NCBI GenBank assembly: GCA_910586385.1
Contig: CAJUGX010000002.1
Location: forward strand, 1-64,000
Source: an uncultured Christensenella sp.
Lineage (GTDB): Bacteria > Bacillota > Clostridia > Christensenellales > UBA1242
DNA length: 64,000 nt
Direction of reading: 5' to 3'
Shown: piece by piece, positions 6,406 to 15,944 of the stretch
Position numbering within the stretch: position 1 is the stretch's first letter
Layout: each line of letters opens with the position of its first letter
Position numbers and translations under genes: made by a program
The notes under the pieces: model-generated
Told to the model about the DNA's origin: nothing
Seen by the model: only the letters and a program-made list of their open reading frames with translations
Databases searched by the model: none

Positions 6406-7962
6406 ATGAAAGTTGCTCTTACTGGTGCAACGGGAAACATGGGAAAAGAAGCCCTTGTCGAACTTGTAAAACTTGAAAAAGTTGAAAAGGTGAAAATCTT
6501 GATTTTGCCTGATGACAAGAAAAGAAAAAAAGAAATCATCAAACGCTGTGGCAAAAACAAAACAAAGGTTGAAGTTGTCTACGGAAACATGAAGGAAATT
6601 GAGGCATGCAGAAAACTCGTTGAAGATGTCGCATATGTCATCAACTTGGCAGCGGTCATTCCTCCAAAGTCTGACAAACACCCACAATGGGCAGTTGACT
6701 GCAATGAGACCGGCGTGAAGAATTTGATTCAAGCAATTGAAGAATTGGAAAACCAACCAAAGTTTATCCATACATCCACACTCGCTCTCTATGGAAACAG
6801 AAACCACATCCACCCTTGGGCACGAGTTGGAGACCCATTGCTTGTAAGTCCATATGACGTTTATTCTGCGACAAAACTTCGTGGTGAGTTTGCAGTGCTT
6901 GAGTCAAACATCAAAAACTGGGCAGTTTTGCGTCAATCAGCAATGCTTCATACAAACATGCTCAAAGACAACATGAGCGACGGACTTATGTTTCACACTT
7001 GCTTCAACGCACCTCTTGAATGGGTAACCGCCCACGACAGTGGAGTGCTCATCGCAAACATAATCAAAAAGGACAGCGAAAAACACCTTGGAGCAAAATT
7101 CTGGAAACAGTGTTTCAACATTGGCTCAACCAGCGCAAATCAAATCACTGGATATGACACACTCAACGATGGATTCAAGCTCATCGGTGGATCAGCTAAA
7201 GATTTCTTCAAACCTTACTTCAATGCGACAAGAAACTTCCATGGCGTTTGGTTTTACGATGGCAAACGCCTCAACGATTTGTTTGACTATGTAAGCCAAG
7301 ATGTCACCGACTATTGGCAACAAATTGGAAAAATCTATTGGTACTACAAATTTGGAAAAATTGTTCCAAAAAGGCTCATCTCTCGCCTTGCAATCCAAAG
7401 ATTGTTCAAAGATGACAACTCCCCTGCTTATTGGTATAAGCACAAAGACGAAGCAAGACTTATTGCATATTTTGGAAGCAAAGAGAATTATGAAAAACTT
7501 CCTAAAAAGTGGTGCTGTTTCAATCTGATGGTTGAAAACAAAGCACCAGACAGCTCTGAAGTTAATTATGCAAAACTCAAAGATATCAAAAATGCAAAGA
7601 TGATTGACCTTGGATACAATTTCAACAAAAAGGACGGTGAGATTTCAAAAGAAGACTTGCTCTCTGTTGCAAAAATGCACGGCGGAAAACTTTTGACAAA
7701 GGATTTCAAGACTGGCGACCTTTACACAAAACTCAAATGGGAAACTCAAGACAAAGAACAGTTTGAAGCAACCGCCTTTTCAGTACTTCGTGCTGGACAT
7801 TGGTTCAACAGCACATACAAAGATTATGTTTGGGACTTTGACAGACTCTGCAAGAAAGACAAAATCTTTGCTCAGGCTTGGTATGACTCTCACTCAGAAA
7901 ACGAAAACAACGTCTACTCAATGGACGAAAATTTTAATGCACAAATAAGGACAAACAAATGA
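6406..7962 (+). CDS. NAD(P)-dependent epimerase/dehydratase with C-terminal extension
   Basis: A 518-residue protein. Residues 1 to about 280 form an extended short-chain dehydrogenase/epimerase domain: the dinucleotide loop G7-A-T-G-N-M-G13 and the catalytic Y153-S-A-T-K157, with the upstream Thr/Ser-rich segment TSTLALYG. About 230 further residues hold aromatic-rich sequence I do not recognise, containing WCCFNLM and a repeated K-x-x-D character. The start at 6406 follows AAAGGAG by 7 nt; an in-frame ATG 60 nt upstream overlaps the promoter and is rejected. The stop overlaps the next ATG (ATGA), so it is coupled to an EFR1-type flavodoxin-ferredoxin, which suggests a redox partner for an unknown substrate. 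Confidence 0.8.
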   Translation: MKVALTGATGNMGKEALVELVKLEKVEKVKILILPDDKKRKKEIIKRCGKNKTKVEVVYGNMKEIEACRKLVEDVAYVINLAAVIPPKSDKHPQWAVDCNETGVKNLIQAIEELENQPKFIHTSTLALYGNRNHIHPWARVGDPLLVSPYDVYSATKLRGEFAVLESNIKNWAVLRQSAMLHTNMLKDNMSDGLMFHTCFNAPLEWVTAHDSGVLIANIIKKDSEKHLGAKFWKQCFNIGSTSANQITGYDTLNDGFKLIGGSAKDFFKPYFNATRNFHGVWFYDGKRLNDLFDYVSQDVTDYWQQIGKIYWYYKFGKIVPKRLISRLAIQRLFKDDNSPAYWYKHKDEARLIAYFGSKENYEKLPKKWCCFNLMVENKAPDSSEVNYAKLKDIKNAKMIDLGYNFNKKDGEISKEDLLSVAKMHGGKLLTKDFKTGDLYTKLKWETQDKEQFEATAFSVLRAGHWFNSTYKDYVWDFDRLCKKDKIFAQAWYDSHSENENNVYSMDENFNAQIRTNK

Positions 7963-8840
7963 AAACGATTATCTGCTATTTCTCAGGGACAGGAAACACA
8001 AAAAAAGTTGTAGATAAATATATTGAAGAATTCAAAACAAATGGCTGGGAAGCGGTCGCCCAACCAATAGACAAGGATTGCGATGTTGATTTTTCGCAAT
8101 ATGACAGCGTTGGCATCGCCTACCCTATCCATGCCTTCAACGCCCCTTCAAATGTTGTTGACTTCTGCAAGAAGATGCCAAAACTTGAAGAGAAGAAACA
8201 ACTCTACATCATCAAAACATCTGGTGAACCACTCAAGATAAACAACATCTCCTCGGCAAAAATCAAAAACATAACAAAAAGAAAAGGTTTTGTTTTGACC
8301 AATGAATATCATTATGTGATGCCATACAACATGATTTTCAGACATTCAAATGCAATGGCATATCGCATGTGGAACACTGCTCAAAAACTTATCCCTATTG
8401 ATTGCAAAGAAGTCATCTCACAAAAGAAAGTCAAATTGTCATATTTCCCTATGCCAAACTCCATTGCTTGGATTATGAGAATCGAACACTGGGGCGGAAG
8501 ATTTAATGGCAAAAAATACAAAGTCAACGACAAGTGTATTCATTGCATGCAGTGTGTCAAAAATTGCCCAACAAACAACATCACCGTTGACAAAGACGGC
8601 AATTTCCATTTTGGCAAAAATTGTTTGATGTGCATGCGTTGCTCATTTATGTGCCCTGTTGACGCCTTCAAGATTGGCTGGTTCAACAGTTGGAAAGTCA
8701 ACGGCAGATACAATTTCAACGACCCAGAAAACACCGAGCAAAAGTCTCACAAAAACTTCTGCAAAAACTCTTACAAGAAGTATTTCAAAAGAAGCGAAGC
8801 AAAGATAAACGCAAACATGCAGTCCGAAAACAACCAATAA
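7959..8840 (+). CDS. EFR1-type flavodoxin-ferredoxin fusion
   Basis: A 293-residue redox protein. The N-terminal flavodoxin-like domain has the FMN phosphate loop YFSGTGNTKK (residues about 7-16). The C-terminal ferredoxin domain has two 4Fe-4S motifs, CIHCMQCVKNCP and CLMCMRCSFMCP. This is the layout of EFR1-family ferredoxins of anaerobic Clostridia. It is cytosolic and shuttles electrons. Its ATG overlaps the epimerase stop by 4 bp, so the two are co-translated and probably act on the same substrate. Confidence 0.88.
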   Translation: MKTIICYFSGTGNTKKVVDKYIEEFKTNGWEAVAQPIDKDCDVDFSQYDSVGIAYPIHAFNAPSNVVDFCKKMPKLEEKKQLYIIKTSGEPLKINNISSAKIKNITKRKGFVLTNEYHYVMPYNMIFRHSNAMAYRMWNTAQKLIPIDCKEVISQKKVKLSYFPMPNSIAWIMRIEHWGGRFNGKKYKVNDKCIHCMQCVKNCPTNNITVDKDGNFHFGKNCLMCMRCSFMCPVDAFKIGWFNSWKVNGRYNFNDPENTEQKSHKNFCKNSYKKYFKRSEAKINANMQSENNQ

Positions 8841-8875
8841 AAAAAGTCGTATCCATACTGATACGATTTTTCTTT
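8841..8875. terminator. Bidirectional terminator
   Basis: AAAAAGTCGTATC / GATACGATTTTT with a 6-nt loop between the convergent genes ending at 8840 and 8887. Confidence 0.8.
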
Positions 8876-8886
8876 TGCCTGATATC

Positions 8887-9222
8887 TCAAACTTCGATGA
8901 TAGTTATCCCAGGATTACTCGTGTAAAAATCTCTGTCGCCATAGATTGACTTATCTTTCTGCAAAATCCTCTGAGTGTCAGCATCAAACAAATTCCACTT
9001 GTCGCCAAAGAAAAAATTTTGGATAAAACCAGAGCGTTTCCATTGTACAAGGCGTGGACGAAGCGCCAAAAGGATTGCTCCTCCCACTCCATGAGAGCCA
9101 TAGCCATGCACAACTTTTATCGCCACTTGACCTTCACGCTTTGCATTTTCAATTTCAATCTCAATCATTGCGATGGCATGGTCAACGGTGTATTTTTCTC
9201 TTTCAAGATTCAAAGTTTTCAT
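8887..9222 (-). CDS. Smr domain protein
   Basis: A 111-residue single Smr domain: MKTLNLEREKYTVDHAIAMI corresponds to the D-L-H-G-x-x-x-x-x-A helix start, and VVHGYGSHGVGGAI to the conserved H-G-x-G/S-x-G-x-L loop. Smr domains cut nucleic acids, including RNA on stalled ribosomes in known members. The Met at 9222 starts the conserved domain. A longer frame to 9261 would include the promoter. The -10 box TATAAT ends 9 nt before this ATG and there is no Shine-Dalgarno, so the message is probably leaderless. Confidence 0.78.
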   Translation of the reverse strand: MKTLNLEREKYTVDHAIAMIEIEIENAKREGQVAIKVVHGYGSHGVGGAILLALRPRLVQWKRSGFIQNFFFGDKWNLFDADTQRILQKDKSIYGDRDFYTSNPGITIIEV

Positions 9223-9231
9223 AATATCTTC

Positions 9232-9261
9232 ATTATAGCACACCAACAAAACAAACCGCAA
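9232..9261 (-). promoter_or_regulatory. Promoter giving a leaderless Smr mRNA
   Basis: Minus strand TTGCGG (9256-9261), 18-bp spacer, TGC-TATAAT (-10 at 9232-9237), then 9 nt to ATG at 9222. Confidence 0.55.
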
Positions 9262-9298
9262 CTTTCAAAAACATCTTTTGCAAAACTGCCCTTGCCGC

Positions 9299-9327
9299 TT
9301 GCATTGTTTTTTGTCAGGTGTTAAAAT
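9299..9327 (+). promoter_or_regulatory. Promoter giving a leaderless methyltransferase mRNA
   Basis: TTGCAT (9299-9304), 17-bp spacer, TGT-TAAAAT (9322-9327), then 7 nt to ATG at 9335. Confidence 0.55.
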
Positions 9328-9334
9328 ATATGCG

Positions 9335-10114
9335 ATGAAACTTTCGAAATTGGAACAATACTACAACAAATTCAATGAAGACAAACGCCTCCTATCTCGT
9401 CATGGACAGGTGGAGTTTTTTGTCACGATGAAATATATAAAAGAGCACCTGGCAGGATTATCCAATCCAAAAATCGCGGACATCGGCGCTGGCACTGGAA
9501 GATACAGCGAGGCACTTTCAAAACTTGGTTGTGACGTGACCGCAGTCGAACTTGTAAAGAAAAATGTCAGAGTGATTGAAGAACGTTGCAGTTGTATAAA
9601 AGTTTTTCAAGGCAACGCACTCAATCTTAAAATGCTTGAAAATGGCAGTTTTGACATCACACTTCTCTTTGGTCCTATGTATCACCTATTCTCATTTGAA
9701 GACAAGCTCAAAGCACTTGAAGAAGCGAAAAGAATCACCAAACCAAATGGACTTATCTTTGTTGCTTACTGCATGAATGATTATTCCGTCATCACATTTG
9801 CATTCAAAGAAGGCAATCTGCAAAAAGTCCTTTCAGAAAAGAAACTGGATGACAATTTCAAAACCATCACAACGGAGGAAGACCTCTACAGTTATGACAA
9901 TCTTGAAATCATAAACTCTCTCAAAGAAAAAAGTGGACTCTCTCGTATGAAGATTTTTTCTCCTGATGGCCCAACCGATTATATTCGCCAAACGATAAAC
10001 AAACTTAGTGATGAGGACTTCCATATTTACATCAAATATGTCCAATCAATCGCGGAAAGACAAGACCTGCTTGGAGCGGGCTCACATCTGGTTGATATAT
10101 TGAAAAAAGAGTAG
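9335..10114 (+). CDS. Class I SAM-dependent methyltransferase
   Basis: A 259-residue cytosolic methyltransferase. Motif I is IADIGAGTGRYSEAL (S-adenosylmethionine loop G-x-G-x-G type), followed by VTAVELV with the acidic ribose-binding residue, FQGNALNL, and FDITLLFGPMYHLFS (motif IV region) with LFVAYCMND after it. The substrate is not recognisable. An in-frame ATG at 9278 lies upstream of the promoter and adds a non-conserved leader, so 9335 is chosen. There is no Shine-Dalgarno; see the leaderless finding. Confidence 0.82.
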   Translation: MKLSKLEQYYNKFNEDKRLLSRHGQVEFFVTMKYIKEHLAGLSNPKIADIGAGTGRYSEALSKLGCDVTAVELVKKNVRVIEERCSCIKVFQGNALNLKMLENGSFDITLLFGPMYHLFSFEDKLKALEEAKRITKPNGLIFVAYCMNDYSVITFAFKEGNLQKVLSEKKLDDNFKTITTEEDLYSYDNLEIINSLKEKSGLSRMKIFSPDGPTDYIRQTINKLSDEDFHIYIKYVQSIAERQDLLGAGSHLVDILKKE

Positions 10115-10131
10115 GTTTTCTACTCTTTTTT
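10103..10131. terminator. Bidirectional terminator overlapping two stop codons
   Basis: AAAAAAGAGTA / TACTCTTTTTT with a 7-nt loop; the convergent genes end at 10114 and 10120 inside the hairpin. Confidence 0.8.
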
Positions 10132-11037
10132 GTTGCAAAATTGACCTTGTCTCAAATTTTTTTCTCTCAAAATTCTGTCAACACCATTGAGGACAAGTTT
10201 CTTGTGCGAGTTCCAAAGCGGTGCAATCAATTCATCTTTTGGAGCATCTCCACTTATTCTGTGTACAACGATATCGCTTCGCAAATGTGTCAAAACATAG
10301 ACCACGCTGTCCAAATATTCTTGAAGTTCCAAAGGCTTATATTCTCCCCTCTCAAACATCTCACAGAGTTTTGTCCCTTTTGTGATATATGTTGAGTGGA
10401 TTTTGATTCCAGAGATTTTTTGCCCATTCAAAAATTCAACTGTATTTTTCAGATTTTCAATATTTTCATTTGGGAGACCAACCATGACATGTGCAACCAC
10501 ATCAAGGTTGCACCTACTCAAAATGTCAACCGCCTTTTCAAACACCTCTGTGTCATACCCACGATTGATAATCCTCCCAGTCTCATCATCTGCAGTTTGA
10601 AGCCCCAACTCCACTTGCACATAAATCCTGTCATTGTAAGACTGCAAAAGCCTAGCCACATCTTCATCAATGCAATCTGGTCTTGTCGCAACAGCAAGCC
10701 CAACAATCTTGTCGCTTGCACTCACCGCTTCATCATATTTCTTTTTGAGATTTGGAAGACTGTCGTAAGTGTTTGTGAAGTTTTGAAAATAAACAACAAA
10801 CTTCTCTGCTCTCTGCCCACGATAACTCTTCAAATGGTTTTCAATCTGCTCTTTTATGCTTGAACTTCCACGATGCTTTCCACTTCCACTCTCACCGCAA
10901 AAAATGCAGCCTCCCACACCACACTTCCCGTCACGATTTGGACATGTGAAATCTCCATCAACACAAATCTTCAAAACACGTTGTCCAAACTTTTGTTTAA
11001 GCCAAGCGTTTAGATGCACATATCTTTCTTGTTCCAT
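10120..11037 (-). CDS. TIGR01212-family radical SAM protein (YtqA-like)
   Basis: A 305-residue radical SAM enzyme. FTCPNRDGKCGVGGCIFC (residues about 29-46) carries the cluster cysteines in the spacing typical of the TIGR01212/YtqA family, followed by GKHRGSSSIKEQI. Conserved VGLAVATRPDC, EVHVELGLQT-like VQVELGLQT and IKIHSTYITKGT segments follow. Members are thought to modify tRNA or act in related chemistry; I do not assign a substrate. The ATG at 11037 has no Shine-Dalgarno and lies 6 nt from a -10 box. Confidence 0.85.
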   Translation of the reverse strand: MEQERYVHLNAWLKQKFGQRVLKICVDGDFTCPNRDGKCGVGGCIFCGESGSGKHRGSSSIKEQIENHLKSYRGQRAEKFVVYFQNFTNTYDSLPNLKKKYDEAVSASDKIVGLAVATRPDCIDEDVARLLQSYNDRIYVQVELGLQTADDETGRIINRGYDTEVFEKAVDILSRCNLDVVAHVMVGLPNENIENLKNTVEFLNGQKISGIKIHSTYITKGTKLCEMFERGEYKPLELQEYLDSVVYVLTHLRSDIVVHRISGDAPKDELIAPLWNSHKKLVLNGVDRILREKNLRQGQFCNKKE

Positions 11038-11043
11038 AGAAAA

Positions 11044-11071
11044 ATTATATCACAAATCTCACCTCATACAA
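11044..11071 (-). promoter_or_regulatory. Promoter giving a leaderless radical SAM mRNA
   Basis: Minus strand TTGTAT (11066-11071), 16-bp spacer, TGA-TATAAT (-10 at 11044-11049), then 6 nt to ATG at 11037. Confidence 0.55.
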
Positions 11072-11073
11072 TA

Positions 11074-11099
11074 AAAAAGATGCAAATTTGCATCTTTTT
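11074..11099 (-). terminator. Terminator of the helicase gene
   Basis: Perfect palindrome of 26 bp (AAAAAGATGCAAA and its complement), overlapping the helicase stop codon at 11098 and directly upstream of the next promoter. Confidence 0.75.
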
Positions 11100-14000
11100 A
11101 TTTTTTCTGCTTTTCAATTTCTTTTGCAATAGCACTGACAACTTGATTTGGATTGTGCCACCAATCTCTGCTCCAAACTCTAAACATCTTCCAGCCCTTT
11201 GACTTGAGGAACTCGTTTCTAAACACATCCCTCTCCAAAGTTGATTTCGATGTCTTTGTGACAGCCTCATCCGTTTCAATTCCAAGCAAATATTTATCCT
11301 TCTTTCTGTCATAAACAGCGATTGAAATTTTGCTGTTTGAGTTTCCAAGATTGAGATCAGTCTTGTATCCAAGTTTTTCAAGTTTGCTCGCAATTTGATT
11401 TTCAAGTGGAAGAAGATTTGACAGTCTTGGCTTTGCAGTTTCAACCTCGCCGAAACTGTTCAAAATCGTCCTGACTTCTTCATTGTTTCCATTTGAAACC
11501 GCTCTTGTATAAGTCAAATAACTTCTCAAAAGTTTTGGTCCAACATGCTTTGAAGAATCAACTTTAAGTTCTTCCGGCTCAATGCTTGTTACCACATAAA
11601 TCTTTTGTTTCGCACGAGTGATTGCAACATTAAGTCTGTTTTCTCCGCCCTCGTTTGAAAGCGAACCAAATGTTGCATTGACCTTTCCAAATTCGTTTCT
11701 TGCATAGCCAATTGAGAAGATGATAATATCTCTCTCATCCCCCTGAACATTTTCAAGGTTTTTGATAAACAAACTGACATCCTCACCGTTTTCAATACGA
11801 TTCTTTTCTTTGATATAAAGATTTCTAAATTCAGCGTCATCGAAACATTGTTTGTCAATCAACTCTTCAATGCAGTTTTCTTGCTCAACATTGAAAGTAA
11901 TCACACCGATTGTCTCGTTGTTTTTTCTTGTCTTAAGCAGACTCTTGATAAGATCCACAATCTTCTTTGCTTCTTCGGCATTTCTTCTGTCTCTCCACAC
12001 ACCAGGCACCAAAATTCTTTCAATAGGCTTGTGCTTGATGTTTTTTGAAACATTTGGTGCAATTTGAAGATCCCCATTGTAGAATGCTTTGTTTGAGAAG
12101 TCAATCAACTCCTCATTTTTGCTTCTGTAGTGATATGTAATGTTTGAACTTTCGTATCTTGAAACTGCCAAATCCAAAAGCGATTCCACTTCAAGAGCCG
12201 CCTGGGTTGTATAATCCAAATCGTCTTCAACGCCCGCACCCATGTATCTCTTCATGAATGTAGTTGTTGGACGCAACTGCTTGGCATCCCCAGCAACAAC
12301 GATTCTGTTTCCACGGAAGATTGAAGGAATTGTATTTTCGATAAACACCTGTGATGCTTCATCAAAAAGCACAACATCGAAGAGATTTCTCTTGAGTGGC
12401 AAGATTGTTGAAACATTTTCTGGAGACAAAAGCCAGCATGGGAAAAGTTTGAACAAATAGTCCCCATACACCTCCATTGTTTTTCTGATTGACCAGAAAT
12501 TTTGTTTTTTTGCAATCTGATAAACATAGTCCTTGCTCTGTGTGCTGCCATTCATCATTTTCTTATAGTCTTCGCTGAATGTCTGCATTGCAATCTTCTT
12601 GCTGATTTCATTTTGTTGTTTCTTGATGCTGACAATTCTTGCTCTTATGTTTTCAAAGTCAACAGTCGCAGAAAGGGTATCATGATTCTCTTCTTCATAC
12701 TTGATGATTTCATGATAAATTCTCACTGGCAAAATTGAATTGAGAATATTGATATATTTTGGATATGTGCTTCCATTCTCATATGCAAAATCAAGCACAT
12801 GTTTCTGATTTTCGTCCAAATTCTTGAGAATAAGGCAAGTGTCATTGAGCATGACATAATTTTCAACCGCCCAAAGAAGCAACCTCAAAATGCCATTGTT
12901 TCCATGCAAAATGCCGTCAACTGCAAGCAAGTATCCACTTTCTGTCAGAATGTTTTTAAGAAACTCATAGTCGGCAAGATATTTGTCAACAGCGGACAAA
13001 GTCTTCTCAACCTCAGCTTTTACGATTTTTTCTTTCTTCACCATATTGACTTTTGCAACTGGATAAAGTGGAAACATAATACAACTTGTGCTCAAAAACT
13101 TTTCAGAGCTTGGATATTCATATTTTGCAATAAGTTTTATGAGCGCCTTGCTGTTTTTGTCATTTTTCACTTGATCATAATAAGTCAAGACCTGTCTTGC
13201 ATATTTATATTTCCCAACATCAAAAAGTGCCTTTCTTGATGCAAAAAGTCTCTTGAGTTTTGACTGTGCCTCAGCGACAGCATGGACACTCAACCCCTCT
13301 TTGAAAGCATCGATAAATGGATTTTTCTTTTTTTCCTCAACATAATTGAAATAGATTTCCGCTTTGTTTTTCTCTTGCAAAATGCCAAGAGCTGAAGACA
13401 ACTCATCAAAGTTCAAAGACATGATTTGCTTATCTTTTTGCATCTCTTTATAGAGTGCATATTCAGTTGATTTCTTTCCAATCTTGTATGAATTGTAATA
13501 CATTTGTTGGAGAGACAATCCAAATGGAGTGACTTTGTTTAAGCAGTCAGAGATTGCATTGAGATTTTCAATTTCCCCTTCAAGCCTCTTCTCAAGTTCA
13601 GCATATTCTTTTTGAAGTTTGTCATCAAAAGAAGATTTCAAAATTTCTTCATGAGCGGTGAAACATCTCTTGAAGAAGTCTCTCTTTTCCTTTTCAGCAT
13701 CGACAATAAACATCGCCTTGCTGTTTAAGTTTGAAAGACGATTGAAAACAACTTCAAGTGCCGCCTTCTTTTGAGAAACAACAAGCACTTTCTTGTTCTT
13801 GCAAATCGCATCAGAAATCACATTGACAATCGTCTGAGACTTTCCTGTTCCTGGAGGTCCATAAATCACCATGTTTCCGCTTTCATTCACTTTTCTTACA
13901 ACTTGCTCTTGTGCATAATCAACATTGTTTATCAAATAAAGATCATTGCATTTTGTCGCCTTTTTCTTGCCAGATCTTGCATTCAAAAGTTCGTTGATAG

Positions 14001-14850
14001 AATCATTTGTCAAGTGCTTCTTTTCAAGTGCTGAATAGTCAGCATAAATTGAATTTGCCAAACTGCATCTTGAAAGCAAACAAAGGTTTTTCACTTCAAG
14101 AGGAGCAACCATGCTTGGCTCACCATACTTTGTGAAGGCATGCAATTTCTTTTCTGGCTTGAAACCAAGTTTGATGCCAAACTCTCTCAGATACGAGATA
14201 AGCCCCTGCAAAGATCCAAATCTCGCTTTGATAGAATCAAACTCCATATCCATGTCTTCAAGATTGAGATGTTTGCTGTCCGCAATGGCAAGCATAAGTG
14301 CCTTGTTGAGTTGAATCCTCTCCCCATACTTGAGACAGATGTTGATGTTTGCATCATCCACAACATCAATGACAACAGGAAACATCAAAAGTGGTGCTCT
14401 GAGTGTATAATTCTTCACAGCCCCATAGACAAAAGGCCAGCAAACATAAAGTTCATAACGCCCGGTTTCTTTTTCAATCTCTTCAATTTCACGAAGGAGT
14501 GTCTTGAGATCTTTTCCTTCCTGCTCAAAGACTTTCTTTGCATAGTCTTTCTTTTGTCTGTCGTATTTTTGTTTTTCTTTCTCATCATCAAATTTCTTTG
14601 CTGGAAATTTCGCAGAAAGATTGCTTGATGCAACAATCAAGTCCTTTGTGCCTTTTCCATAAAGATTGAATGGGACTGCCTTCCCGCTGAGCAAGATGTC
14701 CAAAAATTCGTCCGTGAGTTCTGAGTCTCCCGACAAAACACGTCCAACATCATATCCATTTTTCTTGTTGAAGTTTTTCAGATAAAGACTTCTGTTTTTT
14801 CCGCTTATCTCAATCAATCTTTCTTTATAATACGTGTAAATACTTTTCAT
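11098..14850 (-). CDS. DUF4011-type SF1 helicase with C-terminal Vsr-like nuclease domain
   Basis: A 1250-residue protein. Residues 1-300 resemble the DUF4011 region of large Bacillota helicases. Walker A is G331-P-P-G-T-G-K-S338. Walker B is VVLFDEASQ, followed by VVAGDAKQLRPT (motif III). VQGDERDIIIFS and GGENRLNVAITRAKQKIYV are SF1 motifs V and VI. The last 110 residues match a Vsr/MTES_1575-like restriction-endonuclease fold, with IAVYD and LGIETDE as candidate metal ligands and WKMFRVWSRDWW at the end. A long coiled middle insert (about 380-750) separates the helicase motifs. The ATG follows GAGGGAAG. It stands alone; a DNA repair or antiphage role is inferred from architecture. Confidence 0.8.
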   Translation of the reverse strand: MKSIYTYYKERLIEISGKNRSLYLKNFNKKNGYDVGRVLSGDSELTDEFLDILLSGKAVPFNLYGKGTKDLIVASSNLSAKFPAKKFDDEKEKQKYDRQKKDYAKKVFEQEGKDLKTLLREIEEIEKETGRYELYVCWPFVYGAVKNYTLRAPLLMFPVVIDVVDDANINICLKYGERIQLNKALMLAIADSKHLNLEDMDMEFDSIKARFGSLQGLISYLREFGIKLGFKPEKKLHAFTKYGEPSMVAPLEVKNLCLLSRCSLANSIYADYSALEKKHLTNDSINELLNARSGKKKATKCNDLYLINNVDYAQEQVVRKVNESGNMVIYGPPGTGKSQTIVNVISDAICKNKKVLVVSQKKAALEVVFNRLSNLNSKAMFIVDAEKEKRDFFKRCFTAHEEILKSSFDDKLQKEYAELEKRLEGEIENLNAISDCLNKVTPFGLSLQQMYYNSYKIGKKSTEYALYKEMQKDKQIMSLNFDELSSALGILQEKNKAEIYFNYVEEKKKNPFIDAFKEGLSVHAVAEAQSKLKRLFASRKALFDVGKYKYARQVLTYYDQVKNDKNSKALIKLIAKYEYPSSEKFLSTSCIMFPLYPVAKVNMVKKEKIVKAEVEKTLSAVDKYLADYEFLKNILTESGYLLAVDGILHGNNGILRLLLWAVENYVMLNDTCLILKNLDENQKHVLDFAYENGSTYPKYINILNSILPVRIYHEIIKYEEENHDTLSATVDFENIRARIVSIKKQQNEISKKIAMQTFSEDYKKMMNGSTQSKDYVYQIAKKQNFWSIRKTMEVYGDYLFKLFPCWLLSPENVSTILPLKRNLFDVVLFDEASQVFIENTIPSIFRGNRIVVAGDAKQLRPTTTFMKRYMGAGVEDDLDYTTQAALEVESLLDLAVSRYESSNITYHYRSKNEELIDFSNKAFYNGDLQIAPNVSKNIKHKPIERILVPGVWRDRRNAEEAKKIVDLIKSLLKTRKNNETIGVITFNVEQENCIEELIDKQCFDDAEFRNLYIKEKNRIENGEDVSLFIKNLENVQGDERDIIIFSIGYARNEFGKVNATFGSLSNEGGENRLNVAITRAKQKIYVVTSIEPEELKVDSSKHVGPKLLRSYLTYTRAVSNGNNEEVRTILNSFGEVETAKPRLSNLLPLENQIASKLEKLGYKTDLNLGNSNSKISIAVYDRKKDKYLLGIETDEAVTKTSKSTLERDVFRNEFLKSKGWKMFRVWSRDWWHNPNQVVSAIAKEIEKQKK

Positions 14851-14886
14851 TTGCTTCCCTCAACAAACCACAAAATATGGCAAATT

Positions 14887-15825
14887 TTAATATTTTTTCT
14901 TTCTGTTTACAATGACTGCAACAGCAACAGCAATGGCCGCGACAACTGCAGACACACCAACAACAATCAGCGTTATTGTCATCTTGTTTGTTCCATCTTT
15001 TGAAGGAGATGCCGGTTTGAAACCAGGATTTTGCGACAACGTATAAAACCCTAAGTTGTTTGTTTCAATGACAACATAGCCATCTTCATAGGCAAATCCA
15101 TAATCGATGTTTTCATTTGTATCAAGGACAAACCTAGAAACATTCACCTTCTTGCTCGCATCAAATGTCTCATCAAGTTTAATTTTCAGTTTCACATTTC
15201 CACCAAGTTGTCCAAGCGCTTGGTCTTCACCATCTTTGAGTGTGATTTCATAAACCACAAGTTGGTTTGGATTTGAAAGACGATTTTTCACTTGTACATA
15301 CCTTGGATCTTCAGTTTGCAATTTTGAAACTGAAAGTGTGGTCCCGACCGGAACAAACTCCGCGGTTGTTTCTATAATCACCCAGCTTTCACTATCTTCC
15401 AAACGGATTGGATTTGCAACAAAGGTTGCAACAATTGTCACATTTTCTTCGATTTGAAAATTGTTTTCTTCGTCAAGTTCAACACCTTCCAAACTGGACA
15501 AAGTCCATCCATCTTGTGGCACAACTTCAACATTGACAACAGTGCCTTTCAAAAAGTCTTCTTCGTTTGGAGAAATAAGGACTTCTCCCTTTCCAACCAC
15601 GCTCACACTGACCTTATATCTTTCTTCTGGCTGTTCAACGGGATCTGTCGAAGCTTCTTCTCCGCCGCCAGTCTCCCCTCCACCAGATTCTTCTGTCATA
15701 TCAGCGAAAGCAACAATTTCGTTTTCAGTTGCAATCTGATCAGATACATCAGGCAAATAAAAACTGCCAGCAATCAAAACCGCAAACATAAGCAAAAAGC
15801 CAAACAAACAATTTTTGGTTTTCAT
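14887..15825 (-). CDS. Membrane-anchored surface protein with InlB-like repeat
   Basis: A 312-residue exported protein. An N-terminal signal peptide (KTKNCLFGFLLMFAVLIAGS) is followed by an acidic, glycine-rich linker, then one divergent InlB B-repeat-like domain (VSVVGKGEVLISPNE ... GWTLSSLEG ... VTIVATF) and a beta-rich domain. It ends with a transmembrane helix (MTITLIVVGVSAVVAAIAVA) and NRKKKY, so it is anchored with a short cytosolic tail. There is no sortase signal. The ATG at 15825 has AAGGA 7 nt upstream; the longer frame to 15864 crosses the likely promoter. It belongs to the surface gene region 14887-21933. Confidence 0.8.
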   Translation of the reverse strand: MKTKNCLFGFLLMFAVLIAGSFYLPDVSDQIATENEIVAFADMTEESGGGETGGGEEASTDPVEQPEERYKVSVSVVGKGEVLISPNEEDFLKGTVVNVEVVPQDGWTLSSLEGVELDEENNFQIEENVTIVATFVANPIRLEDSESWVIIETTAEFVPVGTTLSVSKLQTEDPRYVQVKNRLSNPNQLVVYEITLKDGEDQALGQLGGNVKLKIKLDETFDASKKVNVSRFVLDTNENIDYGFAYEDGYVVIETNNLGFYTLSQNPGFKPASPSKDGTNKMTITLIVVGVSAVVAAIAVAVAVIVNRKKKY

Positions 15826-15944
15826 ATTTTTTCCTTTTTCCACTATACGTTTAGTATATATCAAACCAACTGAAAATCACAAACAAAATCAAAATAATAT
15901 TAGTCAAATTTTGAAGCAAAAGCGCCAAACATGTCCCATTTTGC

